A DNA stretch of 64,000 nt from Rutpela maculata (GCA_936432065.2 OW386290.2:127828677-127892676); one strand, 5' to 3'; counted from the stretch's first letter, positions 33,443 to 44,345 are shown. Notes: a model not told the origin generated them from the sequence alone. Program-made: numbers and translations.

Positions 33443-33480
33443 ATAATAAGCTAAAACATATATTTTTCACAAAACTCTTT
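33443..33480 (+). repeat. Dispersed repeat, right part, after MITE copy c
   Basis: AAGCTAAAACATATATTTTT then CACAAAACTCTTTCGCAGTC corresponds to the inverted copy (AAGCTACAACATATATTTTT, CACAAAACTCTAAAGTAGTC) at 34085-34115. Confidence 0.6.
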
Positions 33481-34084
33481 CGCAGTCAAATTGGAAAGAT
33501 AATGTCAGGAACATAAAAGGATTTTAATGCCATGGCCGTATGAAGAACTTTATGAAGCTTTATTTCAGTTGTTTCCCTAAATGATATTATGACGTTTTAT
33601 TTTGTTCACAATTTCCCGCTCTAAATTAATTTTTTAATATTTCACAAAAGGAATTTATTGAATTGATAATTCGAGGTTTTGCCGGAGGCGCTGCGTGTAA
33701 CAACATGTCTTTAATGTTCATATTTTGAAGTTCATGATATATTATGGGATCATTCAAAAAACACGTTTGCTTTCATAGGGAAGGGGAAAATGTGACAAAA
33801 TAAACGATTGAAGGATATATGAAAAGTTCTCACAAAAAAATGAAAAATAACTAATATTTAGCATTTCAATTTCGTTCTGTCATGACAATCTATTCGACGG
33901 AATTTAATTTTATGTTTAATCGGAGGGGGAAAGTTTGTAAATGAACGTTCGTTTAATGGTGTGTTCCACGAATATAACAAGCGTAAGTAATATTAAGAGT
34001 AATAACATTCTTAATTGGCCGATTTCAACATTGTTTTTAAGCTCAAAATAAAGAATCATAATCCTGTTCTTTTCCAATTTGACT

Positions 34085-34275
34085 ACTTTAGAGTTTTGTG
34101 AAAAATATATGTTGTAGCTTATTGTATGGTGTATAATTAATAAAAAATGGTGGATGTCTCTAACGTGTAAGAGTACGTATTCATTTTCTTCAAAAAATTC
34201 AAAAGCATCAATTTTTTTTTTCATCAAAAGATTTCCTGATAATGTCATTAATAAATTGTCAAGAGTAGATTTACA
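34085..34275 (-). repeat. Inverted, uninterrupted copy of the 32.6-kb dispersed repeat
   Basis: On the minus strand it reads ACTCTTGACAATTTATTAAT, TTTTGAATTTTTTGAAGAA, ACACGTTAGAGACA, then CACCATACAATAAGCTACAA directly. So it lacks copy c and preserves the empty site. A 129-codon open frame overlaps it on the minus strand, but I recognise no protein. Confidence 0.65.
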
Positions 34276-34385
34276 ACATAAGTGAAATACAAATTTCACT
34301 GACATTTATGATCATTCAATAAGCATATTTACAGAAAACTTATGGCATAATTTCTGTAGAGTTAATGATTTCGGAGATCTGGAAG

Positions 34386-34904
34386 CAGGGTTGACAAAAA
34401 TCACGATTTTTTAAAAAAATAAAAAATCATGATTTTTTTGATTAAAATCAAGATTAATTTGATTTTTTTAAATTTCTTAACCCATTACTAAAATAAATAA
34501 GTGGAAGTAAAAATTAACTTGTACTTCTTGAAAATTATGTTCGTTTTCTTGCTTAAGTTTGAAGTTATCTGCATTTACTCAAACTTTATTATAATATTAT
34601 AAAAAGTTACACAAAAAATGCTATAGAAATGACCATAAGCTTTGTACTGTGGTATAAAGAAGTATGAGTATATGGAAGTACTAATAATCTGTTATTTTTT
34701 AGTTTACATTTATTAAAGTTTTTCTGCGTTAGGTACCTTTTTTATATTTTTTTAATTTAGAAAATAAATGCAAAAGAATATAATAAAAGTCTTTGAAAAA
34801 TAATAACTTTGCAAATGCTTGATTTAAATCACTGATTAAAATTTAAAAAATCACCTGATTTAAATCAAGATTTAAATCAACTGATTTAAATCCGCTCAAC
34901 CCTG
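34386..34904. mobile_element. 519-bp hAT-like MITE with perfect 8-bp duplication
   Basis: It starts CAGGGTTGACAAAAATC and ends CCGCTCAACCCTG. TCTGGAAG lies on both sides (34378-34385 and 34905-34912). The interior is made of GATTTAAATCA-type repeats in both directions. The 8-bp duplication and CAGGGTTG termini indicate a hAT-superfamily non-autonomous element. No coding capacity. Confidence 0.9.
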
Positions 34905-35031
34905 TCTGGAAGTATAAAGGTGGCGTCCGAATGTCTATAAGACGAAGTATTTAGTTTAAATAGTAAATATATCAGACACTATGGCACTTACGTCAAAATA
35001 TTTAATAATCAAAGGAAAGACGATGGCTTCA

Positions 35032-36545
35032 CAGTAGGCTAGAACCACCTTTAAATGAAATATGCACGCACTCTCTCAATTCCTACGGGAAATGGTAGCT
35101 TTATCTGTCCCGAAACAATTCCCGTAAAATTTGAAATCATTCCCTTGGCCGTTTTCTAGAAAAGTCACTTTTAATTTTTTTTTTTAAACTGATTTTTTGC
35201 ATTGATAAAAACAAGAATCTACTACATTTTTGAAGTCTCTGAATACCCGGACATATTTCAAACAACCTATCAGTTAAGTATCAGTTATCTTCGTCAATCC
35301 AGGATTCTTACGTTTATACAATAGACAAAGACAATATCTATTTTCATCGTGCGTTTTTGCATGATTGCTTTGATTTTAATCATGGTCACAAAAAATTTTC
35401 ACTCTTGGAGTCTTGGATTGTTTGCCTAGTGAATTCTAAAGATTAACTGACCGAGCGACACCAATATTCTTTGGCAATGATGACGGTCTCAGATATCTAA
35501 GGTCGAGCAGGACTACTGCTCTTTACCCTAGTACATCGCTGTAGATCTGGACCGGCCTCGTGCGGGGTGGGCGAGCTTACTTTACATTAACCCCACTCAC
35601 AAATGTGAGCGGTGTGGATGATTTCGACCCACCTCCCCGGGTCCTAGCTTGTTGGACCTTGCTGGCTAAAGCCTTCATCTTCTGGCACTCTTCTGTCTTG
35701 ATGATCTTTCTTCGCCAGCTTGTCACCACCCCGGGTCATTTGTTTGTTTGGAAACTTTGAGGTATTTTTGGGTGGGATTGACTGCCGGTACGCAGAATGT
35801 CAATTGACATTCTGCCATCCGGATCATCGGTTAGGTAGGGAAGAGCTATGTAGCTCGAGGAAGTGCAGACCTGCAGACCTGCTTTGGTAGCACTTTCGGT
35901 CTGCACGGAGCTAGGTGACTACGGGTACTGGACGGCGTTTCGTCCGGTACCTGCAGGGTAATGGGTGGGTGGTTGGGTTATCGTCATGTCTCTTCTGTGG
36001 GTTGTCTTCATCGGCGGTGGTATGGTTCTCATATTCACCCGTTATCTCACTGAGCGAATGGAAAGTTTACTGAGACGGCCAGTAGAGGCGCTCGGATTTC
36101 CCTAGCAAATCCAGTTACGCAAATAGTAATGTTATTCATGGGTTACGGATATATTGGTAGACAAAAATTGCCGTCATTCAAAATAACATAAGAATAGATC
36201 TAATGATTTTGTCCAAATTGACTACTTGGAAAGTTTATATAACCCGATCATTATCAAAACGTCTGGAGTTGTCGAGCATGAAGGTTTCTTGTATGTTATT
36301 TCCCCAAACTTGCCTTAAGTTTAAATTTGTATTGGAATGTTTAATTTTACTTTCTTGATTGACATATTAACAAGCTTATCAATGCAAAAAATCAGTTTTC
36401 AAAAAAAAAAAAAAATTAAAAGTCACGGCCAAGGGAATGATTTCAGATTTTACGGGAATTGTTTCAGGACAGATAAAGCTACCATCTCCCGTAGGAATTG
36501 AGAGAGTGCATACATATTTCATTTAAAGGTGGTTCTAGCCTACTG
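35032..36545. mobile_element. 1.5-kb hAT-like element with about 180-bp inverted repeats and GC-rich cargo
   Basis: Left end CAGTAGGCTAGAACCACC and right end GGTGGTTCTAGCCTACTG are mirrors. The arms (35032-35212 and 36368-36545) pair through AATTCCTACGGGAAATGGTA, TTTGAAATCATTCCCTTGGC and ATCAATGCAAAAAATCA-type segments. The flank TGGCTTCA (35024-35031) resembles TGGCTTTCA (from 36546), an 8-bp duplication with one added T. The centre (about 35460-36130) is strikingly GC-rich. Confidence 0.75.
35460..36130. other. GC-rich insert of unknown origin inside the hAT-like element
   Basis: About 650 bp with markedly higher GC than anything else near it. It contains a perfect 24-nt palindrome, GCAGAATGTCAA/TTGACATTCTGC, at 35792-35815 and GCAGACCTGCAGACCTGC at about 35865-35882. 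On the minus strand broken frames give MRTIPPPMKTTHRRDMT and KSSTPLTFVSGVNVK, reminiscent of 5' regions of LINEs but not assignable. It may be a captured fragment. Confidence 0.4.
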
Positions 36546-36715
36546 TGGCTTTCAAATGATTTTTTTTCTATTTCTATAGCAGAAAAAACAAAGAAGTTAT
36601 GACAGAAACAATGTAATTTTTCAAAATTTCTTAATAAAAACGTTGATATTTTGTGAATGTAAGAGTCAGCAATTAGAAAAATATATATTCATATATACTG
36701 TTTTTTGTTAATATA

Positions 36716-38572
36716 CAGGGTGGCCCACGAAGTTTTGGCCAGTCGATATCTCGACAACTATTTGAACTACAATTTTGAAATTTGGTAATTTTAAACAGTG
36801 GAATGCGGTGTCTATTTTTGATATAAAAGGACTTTGTTGCAGCATCGCATTTCCGATCACGTGACATCAACTTCAAATTTTTAAATGGGACACCCTGTAT
36901 ATTACTCTTTTTTTGTGAAGGCCTTTCTAATACAAATTCAACGATACCATATTTGTCAGCGTTTTTGTGTGAAACGGCGACAATATGAGCTGTAAAATGA
37001 ATGGACGGATTTTTTAAAAATTTTATTAAAGAACACCAGTATAATTAAAAAACAAAATAAGTAGAAAAATCCCTACAGTTCATGCTCAAATTGATGTCCA
37101 TCTTCAGTAAGGCAATGCTCAAATCTTGTTAAAAGATTTCTAGTGCATGCTGCTCTAATCATTTCTGGTGTAAGAGTTTGTCACGCTGCTCTGATTTTGT
37201 TTTGCAAATCGTCTAAATCTGTAGGCTGTGTAAAATAAACCAAACCTTTTAAATATCCCCAGAGGAAGAAATCTAAAGGTGTCATATCTGGGGAATGAGC
37301 CGGCCAATGTATTGTACCATTTCGCCCAATCCATCTTTCATGGAAAGTAGTATCAAGATATGTCGTAATTTGCCGGGCATAGTGAGGAGGTGCACCATCC
37401 TGCTGCCACCACATCGTCTCTCTCTCGTTTATGGGAATATCTTCAAGTAAAGCGGGAAGCATGTTCTGGAGAATATCTAAATACCTTACGCCAGTCAAAG
37501 TTCCTTCATACATATACAGCCCAATCAAGCGGCCGTTGAATAAACCGCACCAGACATTTACACCCCATTTTGTCTGGAAATTAGTTTCTCGCACCCATTT
37601 TGGATTTTCAGGCGACGAGTAGTGACAATTGTGTCGATTAACGGTACCGTTGTTGTGAAACCGACTTTCATCAGTCCACAATATTTTATTTAAAAATAAT
37701 GGGTCATATGCGAGTTTTACTGTCATTTCAGCAATAAAATTTAGTCTTCTTTCAGGGTCTGCAGGGGTCAAACCTTGCGTTAAATGTATTTTGAAAGGAT
37801 GATATTTATGGTTCTTTAATACTCTCTGGATTGTAGTTCTACTTACTCCACATTCTTGCTCAAGACATCGAGTTGAGATATGGGGATTTACTTGAAGATA
37901 AGCCAGAATATTAATTACGTTATCCTCTGTTTGAATAGGCTTTATGCGTGGAATTTGCTGTTTTCCACTAGGAAAAGAACCATGTCTTAATTTCTGTTCC
38001 ACATAAGCGAAAGTATTTTTACTTGGAGTTCTTCGGTTGGGAAAACGTTCTCTGTACAAGTCTCGAGCACGCCTACTATTTTTTCGACACTCGCAGTATA
38101 TGAGCAGCATATTGACATACTCGTCATAAGTAAAATGTAAAGGCATAATAGTCTTGATACTACTTGTACACAGAGGAAATCTACTAATACTGATTGACAG
38201 CCCTTGACAAGTGCGATGTCTTCTGTTAGAAGGATACTTTTTTGTTTCTAAGCTATCTACGTTTTTTAAATAAAAATAAAGAAATGTTCATAAAAACCTC
38301 TTTATCTTTACTGTAGTGCCGAAAAAACCTGACAATTATGGTATCGTTGAATTTGTATTAGAAAGGTCTTCACAAAAATGGAGTAATATACAGGGTGTCC
38401 CATTTAAAAATTTGAAGTTGATGTCACGTGGTCGGAAATGCAATGTTGCAATAAAGTCCTTTCATTCCAAAAATGGACACCCCATTGCACTGTTTAAAAT
38501 CACCAAATTTCAAAATTGTACTTTAAATAGTTTTCGAGGTATCGAGTGGCCAAAACTTCGTGGGCCACCCTG
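36716..38572 (-). mobile_element. Tc1/mariner element, DD41D type, nearly complete
   Basis: The ends CAGGGTGGCCCACGAAGTTT and AAACTTCGTGGGCCACCCTG are exact mirrors, flanked by TA (36714-36715 and 38573-38574). Inverted repeats run about 230 bp, through ACGATACCAT/ATGGTATCGT. An internal ACACCCTG/CAGGGTGT at about 36891-36898 and 38391-38399 makes each inverted repeat itself a unit bounded by CAGGGTG-type ends. The transposase gene lies between, on the minus strand. Confidence 0.92.
37073..38146 (-). pseudogene. DD41D mariner (rosa-like) transposase with one premature stop
   Basis: The start ATG at 38146 begins MPLHFTYDEYVNMLLIYCEC, and the frame runs 358 codons to TAG at 37073-37075 with a single TGA at codon 322 (37181-37183). 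Residues 1-110 form the DNA-binding part with two helix-turn-helix regions (second near 88-112, GVSRTTIQRVL). The catalytic domain has D159 in ILWTDESRF, D250 in WWQQDGAPPHY and D292 in MTPLDFFLWGYLK. D250 to D292 has 41 residues between, giving DD41D, the spacing of the rosa-type branch of Tc1/mariner. The C-terminal PEMIRAACTRNLLTRFEHCL lies after the stop. All catalytic residues precede it, so a truncated 321-residue product is possible. Otherwise the gene is intact, which points to recent insertion. Confidence 0.9.
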
Positions 38573-38574
38573 TA

Positions 38575-39120
38575 TAATATGACCTAGACGCTGAAATTTT
38601 TTCGTCCGCTTATAGTGCTTGCTTTAGAAAAAAATGCATTTTAAACTGTACAGGAATTTTAGAAAAAACGTAACATTTTGGTTTCTCTGCAAATATCTCA
38701 ATAAATATTAGTTTTAGAGAAAATATAGTGCATATCAAAAATGAAACTTATGAACTGAGAATAAATTTCTTTTTGTTATATATTTGTGTAGGGTTGATAG
38801 TTTCGGAGATATTTCATTTTATATATGGATTCCGACCGTTTTTAGGATGAAGTATTTAGTTTAAAATGTTAAATATCTTAGAAACTGTGACCCTTCCATA
38901 AAAAGTTCTAAGGAACGAAATTAAAAAATTAGTCAATCTTTAAAATAATTTTTTGTTTTTTCTACATCACAAAAATAAAAAAGCGACACAACGTGTGTTT
39001 TCACATTTTGTTATTGTAATTGCTCAGTAATTAATTTTTCTTTCAATTTATTTTGTTGGTTTAAAACACTTGTTTTAGAATAAAAAATTCCATCCGCCAT
39101 ATTAGAGCCGCCATTTTGAA
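38575..39120. other. AT-rich region, no gene
   Basis: No recognised features between the DD41D element and the LINE tail. Confidence 0.4.
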
Positions 39121-39126
39121 TTTTTA

Positions 39127-39129
39127 GAC

Positions 39130-39185
<56 letters not shown>

Positions 39186-39186
39186 C
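39127..39186 (+). repeat. (TAGA)n microsatellite at the LINE 3' end
   Basis: About fourteen TAGA units abut the 3' end of the minus-strand LINE. On that strand it reads (TCTA)n, the short tandem tail used by several CR1/L2-like clades instead of poly(A). Confidence 0.9.
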
Positions 39187-39440
39187 TTTATTAACCATTC
39201 AGAGATACAATGAATGTACATTATGGCAAGTCAAACAAACATAAATCGTAATAATTAATAAATAAAAGCATAAAAAAATATAATATTTTTGTAGTCAAAT
39301 ACAGAATAAAAAAAACATGATAACGAAATAAGTTTGTACCTACACATACATATACATATATATCTACAGACACATGTTTTAAAAACATATATATATAACA
39401 TATATTTTTAAAAAACATATTATTCATTTTAAAAAATCAC

Positions 39441-41210
39441 TTACACTGTAAAACGTAGATAGTCCAATCTACGTTTTCTTACTTCTATTTTAAAAATTCT
39501 TACTGTGTTGATTTCTTTTAAGTAACTAGGCAATTTATTGTACATAACTATGAAGTTGTAGTGTGGTGAATCCTTAAAAAATGTATTTTTATGCCTAGGA
39601 ATTTTTAACACATTTCCATGTCGTGTTGAATACTCATGATTTTCGTTTAATTTTAAAAAACTGGATATATTACTTTTTACATAAATAACGCATTTAAAAA
39701 TAAAAATACCAGGCACAGTTAACAAATTTTTGCGTTTGAAAATATCCCTGCATGTTGCCCGAGGTTCAAGATTAAATATTAAGCGAATTATTCTCTTTTG
39801 ACAGACAAACACATCTACCTATATCAGTTGCAATTACCAACACACTATATTATTTGCAATATGGCTAAATGCCAATGAATAATAAACATTTAATAGACCG
39901 TCCTGATCCAAACATGATTTTAGTTGTAAAATGGCAAAAAATGCGCTATTTAATTTAGAGCAAACATAATCAATATGTTTATTCCAAAACAATTTTACAT
40001 CAAGTCCCAAGAATTTAGAGTTCTGAGAAAACTGGATATTATCAATGTTGCCAACTGTCCTACGTTTGTGGAAGTGTAAGTAATCTGTTTTGGTGTTATT
40101 CAGGATCAGACGATTTCGCTGGTACCAGATATTGAATTCTTCAGAAACAACTCTGATATTTTCTAAGAGTATCTCAGAACTACTACCAGATACCGTAATG
40201 GTAGTATCATCAGCAAACATAGTAACACTGCCTCTACTGATGAAGTCCGACAAATCGTTAACATAAAGCATAAATAAGAGTGGACCCAACACTGACCCCC
40301 GAGGAACATCAAGTGTTACGTCTTTTGGCTGTGTAAGTGACTTTCCAGTTTCACTCTGATCTTTCTGTGAATCATGTATGATTCAATCCAATTCAACAAA
40401 TTACCACGTATACCCATATTGTGTAAGTTTTGTATCAATAATTTTACATCTATTGTGTCAAATGCTCGGGATAAATCGAACATTAGTGATACTACATGCC
40501 TTCCCTGATCAAGCTCGGAATGCACAAAGTTTAATAAACGATAAGAAGCCGATCCTATAGATTTATTTGTTCTAAATCCATGTTGAGCTGATGATAAAAC
40601 TTTGTTACTGTCTAAGAAAGATGAAATTAAGTTGTGGACAATTATCTCAATTAGTTTTGAAAAGGTGCTCAATACTGATATTTGACGGTAATTGTCTATG
40701 TTAGTGGGATCATTCTTTTTATGTAGAGGTAAAACCTTAGCAGTTTTTAGCACATCAGGAAAAATACCTTGTTCAATGGATTTATTAATTAAATAAGTCA
40801 GTGGGGTGATTATTATATTTATAATTGATCTTATCAGTTTCATCTAATCCAGAGGAATTTGTATTTTTTATACAATTTAAATATTTCATAATATTTTCTT
40901 CTTCAATATAATTGATAACTATACTGCTTTGAATGTTTTTATAGAGTGTGAATGGTAGAGATAGGTTTTCCCCAAAATTTTCAGTTAATTTAATATCAGA
41001 CGTCGTACTAAAATATGTGGCAAATTTTTCTGCTATGATCTCAACATTTTACTCGATCATACCATTTTCACTAAGCTTTATTTTGTTATTTATATTAGTT
41101 TTTCTCCCAAGCTTTTTATTTACTATATTCCAGGAATGTTTTAGCTTTGTTAGAGGAAGAATTTATTTGATCTTTGTAGTATTTAGCCTGCCTTAATTTA
41201 ATTTATGTTT
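39441..41210 (-). pseudogene. LINE reverse transcriptase and C terminus (broken)
   Basis: From the right, a shifted frame reads KTFWNIVNKKLGRKTNIN-like and ENVEIIAEKFATYFSTTSD, the linker before RT. A frame from 40843 reads KTAKVLPLHKKNDPTNIDNY, HGFRTNKSIGSASYRLLNFV and LMFDLSRAFDTIDVKLL with the first catalytic Asp. After a shift near 40300 a frame reads GPLLFMLYVNDLSDF and MFADDTTITVSG (catalytic FADD at 40206-40217). After another break near 39820 it gives RIIRLIFNLEPRATCRDIFK and YVKSNISSFLKLNENHEYST to the stop at 39441. Several stops and shifts; non-functional. Confidence 0.85.
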
Positions 41211-41234
41211 GTAATCTTTTTTTTTTTAGTTATA

Positions 41235-42149
41235 CAATGTGTCCCACTTTTCATGGAGCCACCCTCATATCTCGCTTACCTGATATCCGAATATTTTGAA
41301 ATTTTGGTGGTGAATATATATATACCTATAAAGTGAGTCTTTAAACTTAACCACATTCGACTGAAGTCAGAGGCGTTCGATTCTATGATGGAAAAAGTGG
41401 GTCGATTTTTGAAAAAAAGTATTGGCGATTTTTTTAGAGAAAAATTAGTAAGATATTCTTAATCAGCACCTTTAGAAACCCCTTTGTACAAAATTACATC
41501 GTTGTGGGTTCAAAGGTGTTTGAGATATGAGCCGTCAAAAAAAAAAAAATTTCAACTTATAATAATTTGTATTTGTAAAACGGATTCTCATATGAAAAAA
41601 ATGTATTCTTTATTTTTTGTTCAGAATAATGTATTGTACTAGTATGAAATGATTCTATAACAAAATTACTATTTATTTAATAAGGCAAAAATTCTAATTT
41701 GTACATACCTACCATGTTTCTAACAAATAATCTTCAATAGAATCATTTCATACTAGTACAATATATTATTCTGAACAAAAAATAAAGAATACTTTTTTTC
41801 ATATGAGAATCCGTTTTACAAATTATTTTAAGTTGAAAAAATTTTTTTTTTGACGGCTCATATCTCAAACACCTTTGAACCCACAACGATGTAATTTTGT
41901 ACAAAGGGGTATCTAAAGGTGCTGATTAAGAATATCTCACTAATTTTTCTCTAAAAAAATTGCTAATACTTTTTTTTTTAAATCGACCCCCTTTTTCCAT
42001 CATAGAATCGAACGCCTCTGACTTCAGTCGAATGTGGTTACGTTTAAAGGCTCACTTTATAGGTATACATTCACCACCAAAATTTCAAAATATTCGGATA
42101 TCAGGTGAGCGAGATATGAGGGTGGCTCCATGAAAAGTGAGACACGTTG
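41235..42149. mobile_element. 915-bp TA-flanked near-perfect palindrome
   Basis: Ends CAATGTGTCCCACTTTTCAT and ATGAAAAGTGAGACACGTTG are mirrors, with TA at 41233-41234 and 42150-42151. Left (41235-41658) and right (41737-42149) arms of over 410 bp pair almost throughout around a 78-bp loop. There is no coding sequence. The terminal wording is related to the palindrome at 56647-57572. Confidence 0.88.
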
Positions 42150-42151
42150 TA

Positions 42152-42608
42152 TATAATTTTGACTTCAGATTCGAAATCAGCAACGTTTCAAAAACAAATT
42201 ACTAACATTTTTTCAAATATTCAGTATTCCAATTTAGGCTTTCACCCTTTGAGGGTGAAAGCAAGTATCCGGATCATATAGAAACTGAACACGATACATT
42301 TTATGTTTGGTAAATAAAGGGAGATGTTCGACGAACAAGATATTACCCAGTGCCACTGGCAAATAACAGTATGATGCTCGATTAACTGTGAATGAAGTGC
42401 CGAACTAGCCGAGAAGAAACGGAAAAAATATAAATTTTTCATTGCTATTTGATTGTATCTGAATACTTAATAATAATTATTAATATTACAAATATAAATA
42501 TTTGGAAATGTTGGAATTATTTGATAACGATTACAACTGACTGAGGCTGTAGCTTTAGCGCCAACGTCATTTTCAGATATTTATGTATATTAAGACTCTA
42601 GTACTTAC
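42152..42608. other. Intron sequence beside the S1-S2 exon
   Basis: The start of the large intron on the minus strand. No repeat is recognised; the donor GTAAGTAC adjoins the exon. Confidence 0.5.
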
Positions 42609-42806
42609 AATTAATCTAACCGATAATTCGAAGGTGAACCAGGCGTTGCAGAAGTGGTCAACGGTGAGGAAATAAGGATGCGGTTCCGTGCAGTTTGCCA
42701 CTGGATTCAGGATATTCTCGCACGCCACTCGCATGTCGGGGTGGGTTTTCAGACAAAACGAAAACACTGAAACACATATGAAAAATACTGATGCGCCGGC
42801 CACTAT
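42609..42806 (-). CDS. Shaw: Shaw-type voltage-gated K+ channel, exon with S1-S2
   Basis: A 198-bp (66-codon) exon with acceptor TGTTTCAG before 42806 and donor GTAAGTAC after 42609. It encodes S1 (VAGASVFFICVSVFSFCL), the Shaw-specific KTHPDMRV start of the S1-S2 loop, a loop with a possible N-glycosylation site NCT (residues 38-40), and S2 (FCNAWFTFELSVRLI, with the conserved Glu at residue 60). It joins in phase 0 to the exon at 10566-10862. The loop AACENILNPVANCTEPHPYFL-like is divergent and could help tell Shaw from Shaw-like. The T1 tetramerisation exon should lie upstream on this strand but was not seen in 42.8-64 kb. The product works in the plasma membrane as one subunit of a tetrameric K+ channel. 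Confidence 0.93.
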
Positions 42807-43015
42807 CTGAAACATAAATAAAACATTGATGTCGGTATTTTTGAGATATACCAGTAGTTGTAGAGAGAGTTAAAGAAAGCATAGAAATACAAGCACATGG
42901 GTTATGGCTGAATTTATGGTAATGATAGAAACGGTGTGTAATATATCGTGGCGGTAAAACAAACAGTGCATTTTATGGTTCTCGAAATAAAAATTTGTTT
43001 ATCTAATGAAAAAAC
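42807..43015. other. Intronic spacer upstream of the S1-S2 exon
   Basis: Short intronic sequence with the exon acceptor at its left edge. Nothing else is seen. Confidence 0.5.
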
Positions 43016-43696
43016 GTAAATGTTTCATAGGATGTATTGGTGGGCGTTTTGAACGGAGGTATAGTAGTGGAGTAAAAAACAGGGGAAAAGTCACTTCCTT
43101 CTCGAGTTTTTTTTTTTTTAATCTTAGAACAAACTGGGACATATACCATTTCGATAAGTAGGTCGATGTTCATTAGAAATTATGAAATACAACATTTTTT
43201 AGTGGTCACGGACATTGTTATTTTTAAAGGGGTGTGAAATTTTGTTTTTTTTTTTAATAATGTTTTTCTGAATATCTAATGCCATATCTCAAAAACGAAT
43301 GGAGATATCCACATGAACTTTTTTTTGTTATAAAACACACACTTAAGCGCTTCTATCTGTGTATAGTATTGTTAACTAAAACATTTTTAAGCATGTTAAA
43401 AACTTAGATAACCTTGAAAGTTCAGAAAATACGCAGTCAAATTTTCACTAAGCTACAAACTTTTTTGTTTTTGGAAATTTTGTATAACATACTGCGAAGA
43501 AAAAAAGCCAAAAGACCAAAAAAGTTTTTGATAGCATAATTCTTATTGTGTCTTTGATAGTTTAGGTACAGTGATTTTTTTCGAGCGCGCGAATTGCAGA
43601 AATTGAGTATTAATACGCCCGCGTCCACTAAAACTAACTAGTCTCAGGGCGGTGTACGATCAACGTTATTCGTTTTCGTCGAAGGTCAAATTATAA

Positions 43697-44345
43697 AACC
43701 GTTGCCCAAGGAATCACTACTTCCACATCCAGATCTTCTATCCAAGTCTCTCACAACGAAAAAAATTTGAATGTGGAAATAATTGTTTATGGAACTTTAA
43801 TAATAAAATATTTGAAATCGTCTACCCCAAAAACCTATAAAACGATATGCCACATCGGTAGTGGGGCTGAGGGTGGTGGAAGGGAGGTGGTAGTAGTGGC
43901 GGATAAAGTAAAAAAAAATTGAGGCCTTTGGTTTTTGTACACACACTAAATGACAATTTCATTTTTTTCGCCCCTTTGAATAATGGGGTGGGAGTTGGTA
44001 ATGGAGGTGGTTAATGCCAAAAAAGTTTTGAGACCTTAGCTTCTCTTATATATACTAAATACCAATAGTATGGACTCTTACTTGTTTTGATTTGCCTATT
44101 TACCCCCATTTACCTCCCAACCCTTTAACGCCAGATCTCGCTAAAATACATATAGTGTACCAAATTTCAAGTCAATATCTTAAACGGTTCCGGAGTAATT
44201 GTGCGCACAGACCGACAGACAGAATTTGTTTTTGCTCAAACTTAAAATCTCGACGTTTCATGACATTCTAAGCCTATTTGGAAAATAAAAATTTTCAAAA
44301 ATATTTTTGTCGATACTATACCTACTTTCACTGGATGTGGAAGTA
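43697..44345 (+). repeat. Interspersed GGATGTGGAAGT repeat, copy d
   Basis: Nearly full length: CCGTTGCCCAAGGAATCACT, ACTTCCACATCCAG, CTCTCACAACGAAAAAAATT, CAAATTTCAAGTCAATATCT, GTGCGCACAGACCGACAGAC and CTGGATGTGGAAGT. Nested in the 3.1-kb foldback. Confidence 0.8.

Larger units (their letters stand above)
39127..41215 (-). mobile_element. 5'-truncated CR1/L2-group LINE ending in (TCTA)n
   Basis: Reverse transcriptase and C-terminal region of a non-LTR element on the minus strand, truncated at about 41215, just left of the TA-flanked palindrome at 41235. The short tandem-repeat tail and protein wording (NYRQISVLSTFSKLIEII, VTMFADDTTI, C-terminal LLTVPGIFIFKCVIYV) fit the Daphne/Crack/L2 side of the CR1 group. 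The endonuclease is missing. Confidence 0.8.
10863..42608 (-). other. 31.7-kb intron between the two Shaw-type exons
   Basis: The donor (GTAAGTAC, just below 42609) and acceptor (CCCTTT-like tract ending TTTTCCAG, just above 10862) are canonical GT-AG on the minus strand. Both exons end on complete codons, so the junction is phase 0 and reads SVRLI then VAPNIIEFLKSP without gap, as expected at the end of S2. I see no intervening exon. The interval is filled with transposable elements of every major class, listed separately. Many are inverted repeats that would fold back in the pre-mRNA. Confidence 0.85.

Noticed and set aside
33916..34305. 129-codon minus-strand open frame
   Set aside because: It overlaps a dispersed repeat also found at 32.6 kb without an open frame. 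No protein motif is recognised, so I list only the repeat.
37431..37622. Plus-strand open frame inside the transposase
   Set aside because: Antisense shadow of the DD41D transposase.
39127..39186. CRISPR-like array or satellite
   Set aside because: A simple 4-bp microsatellite without spacers, explained as the LINE tail.
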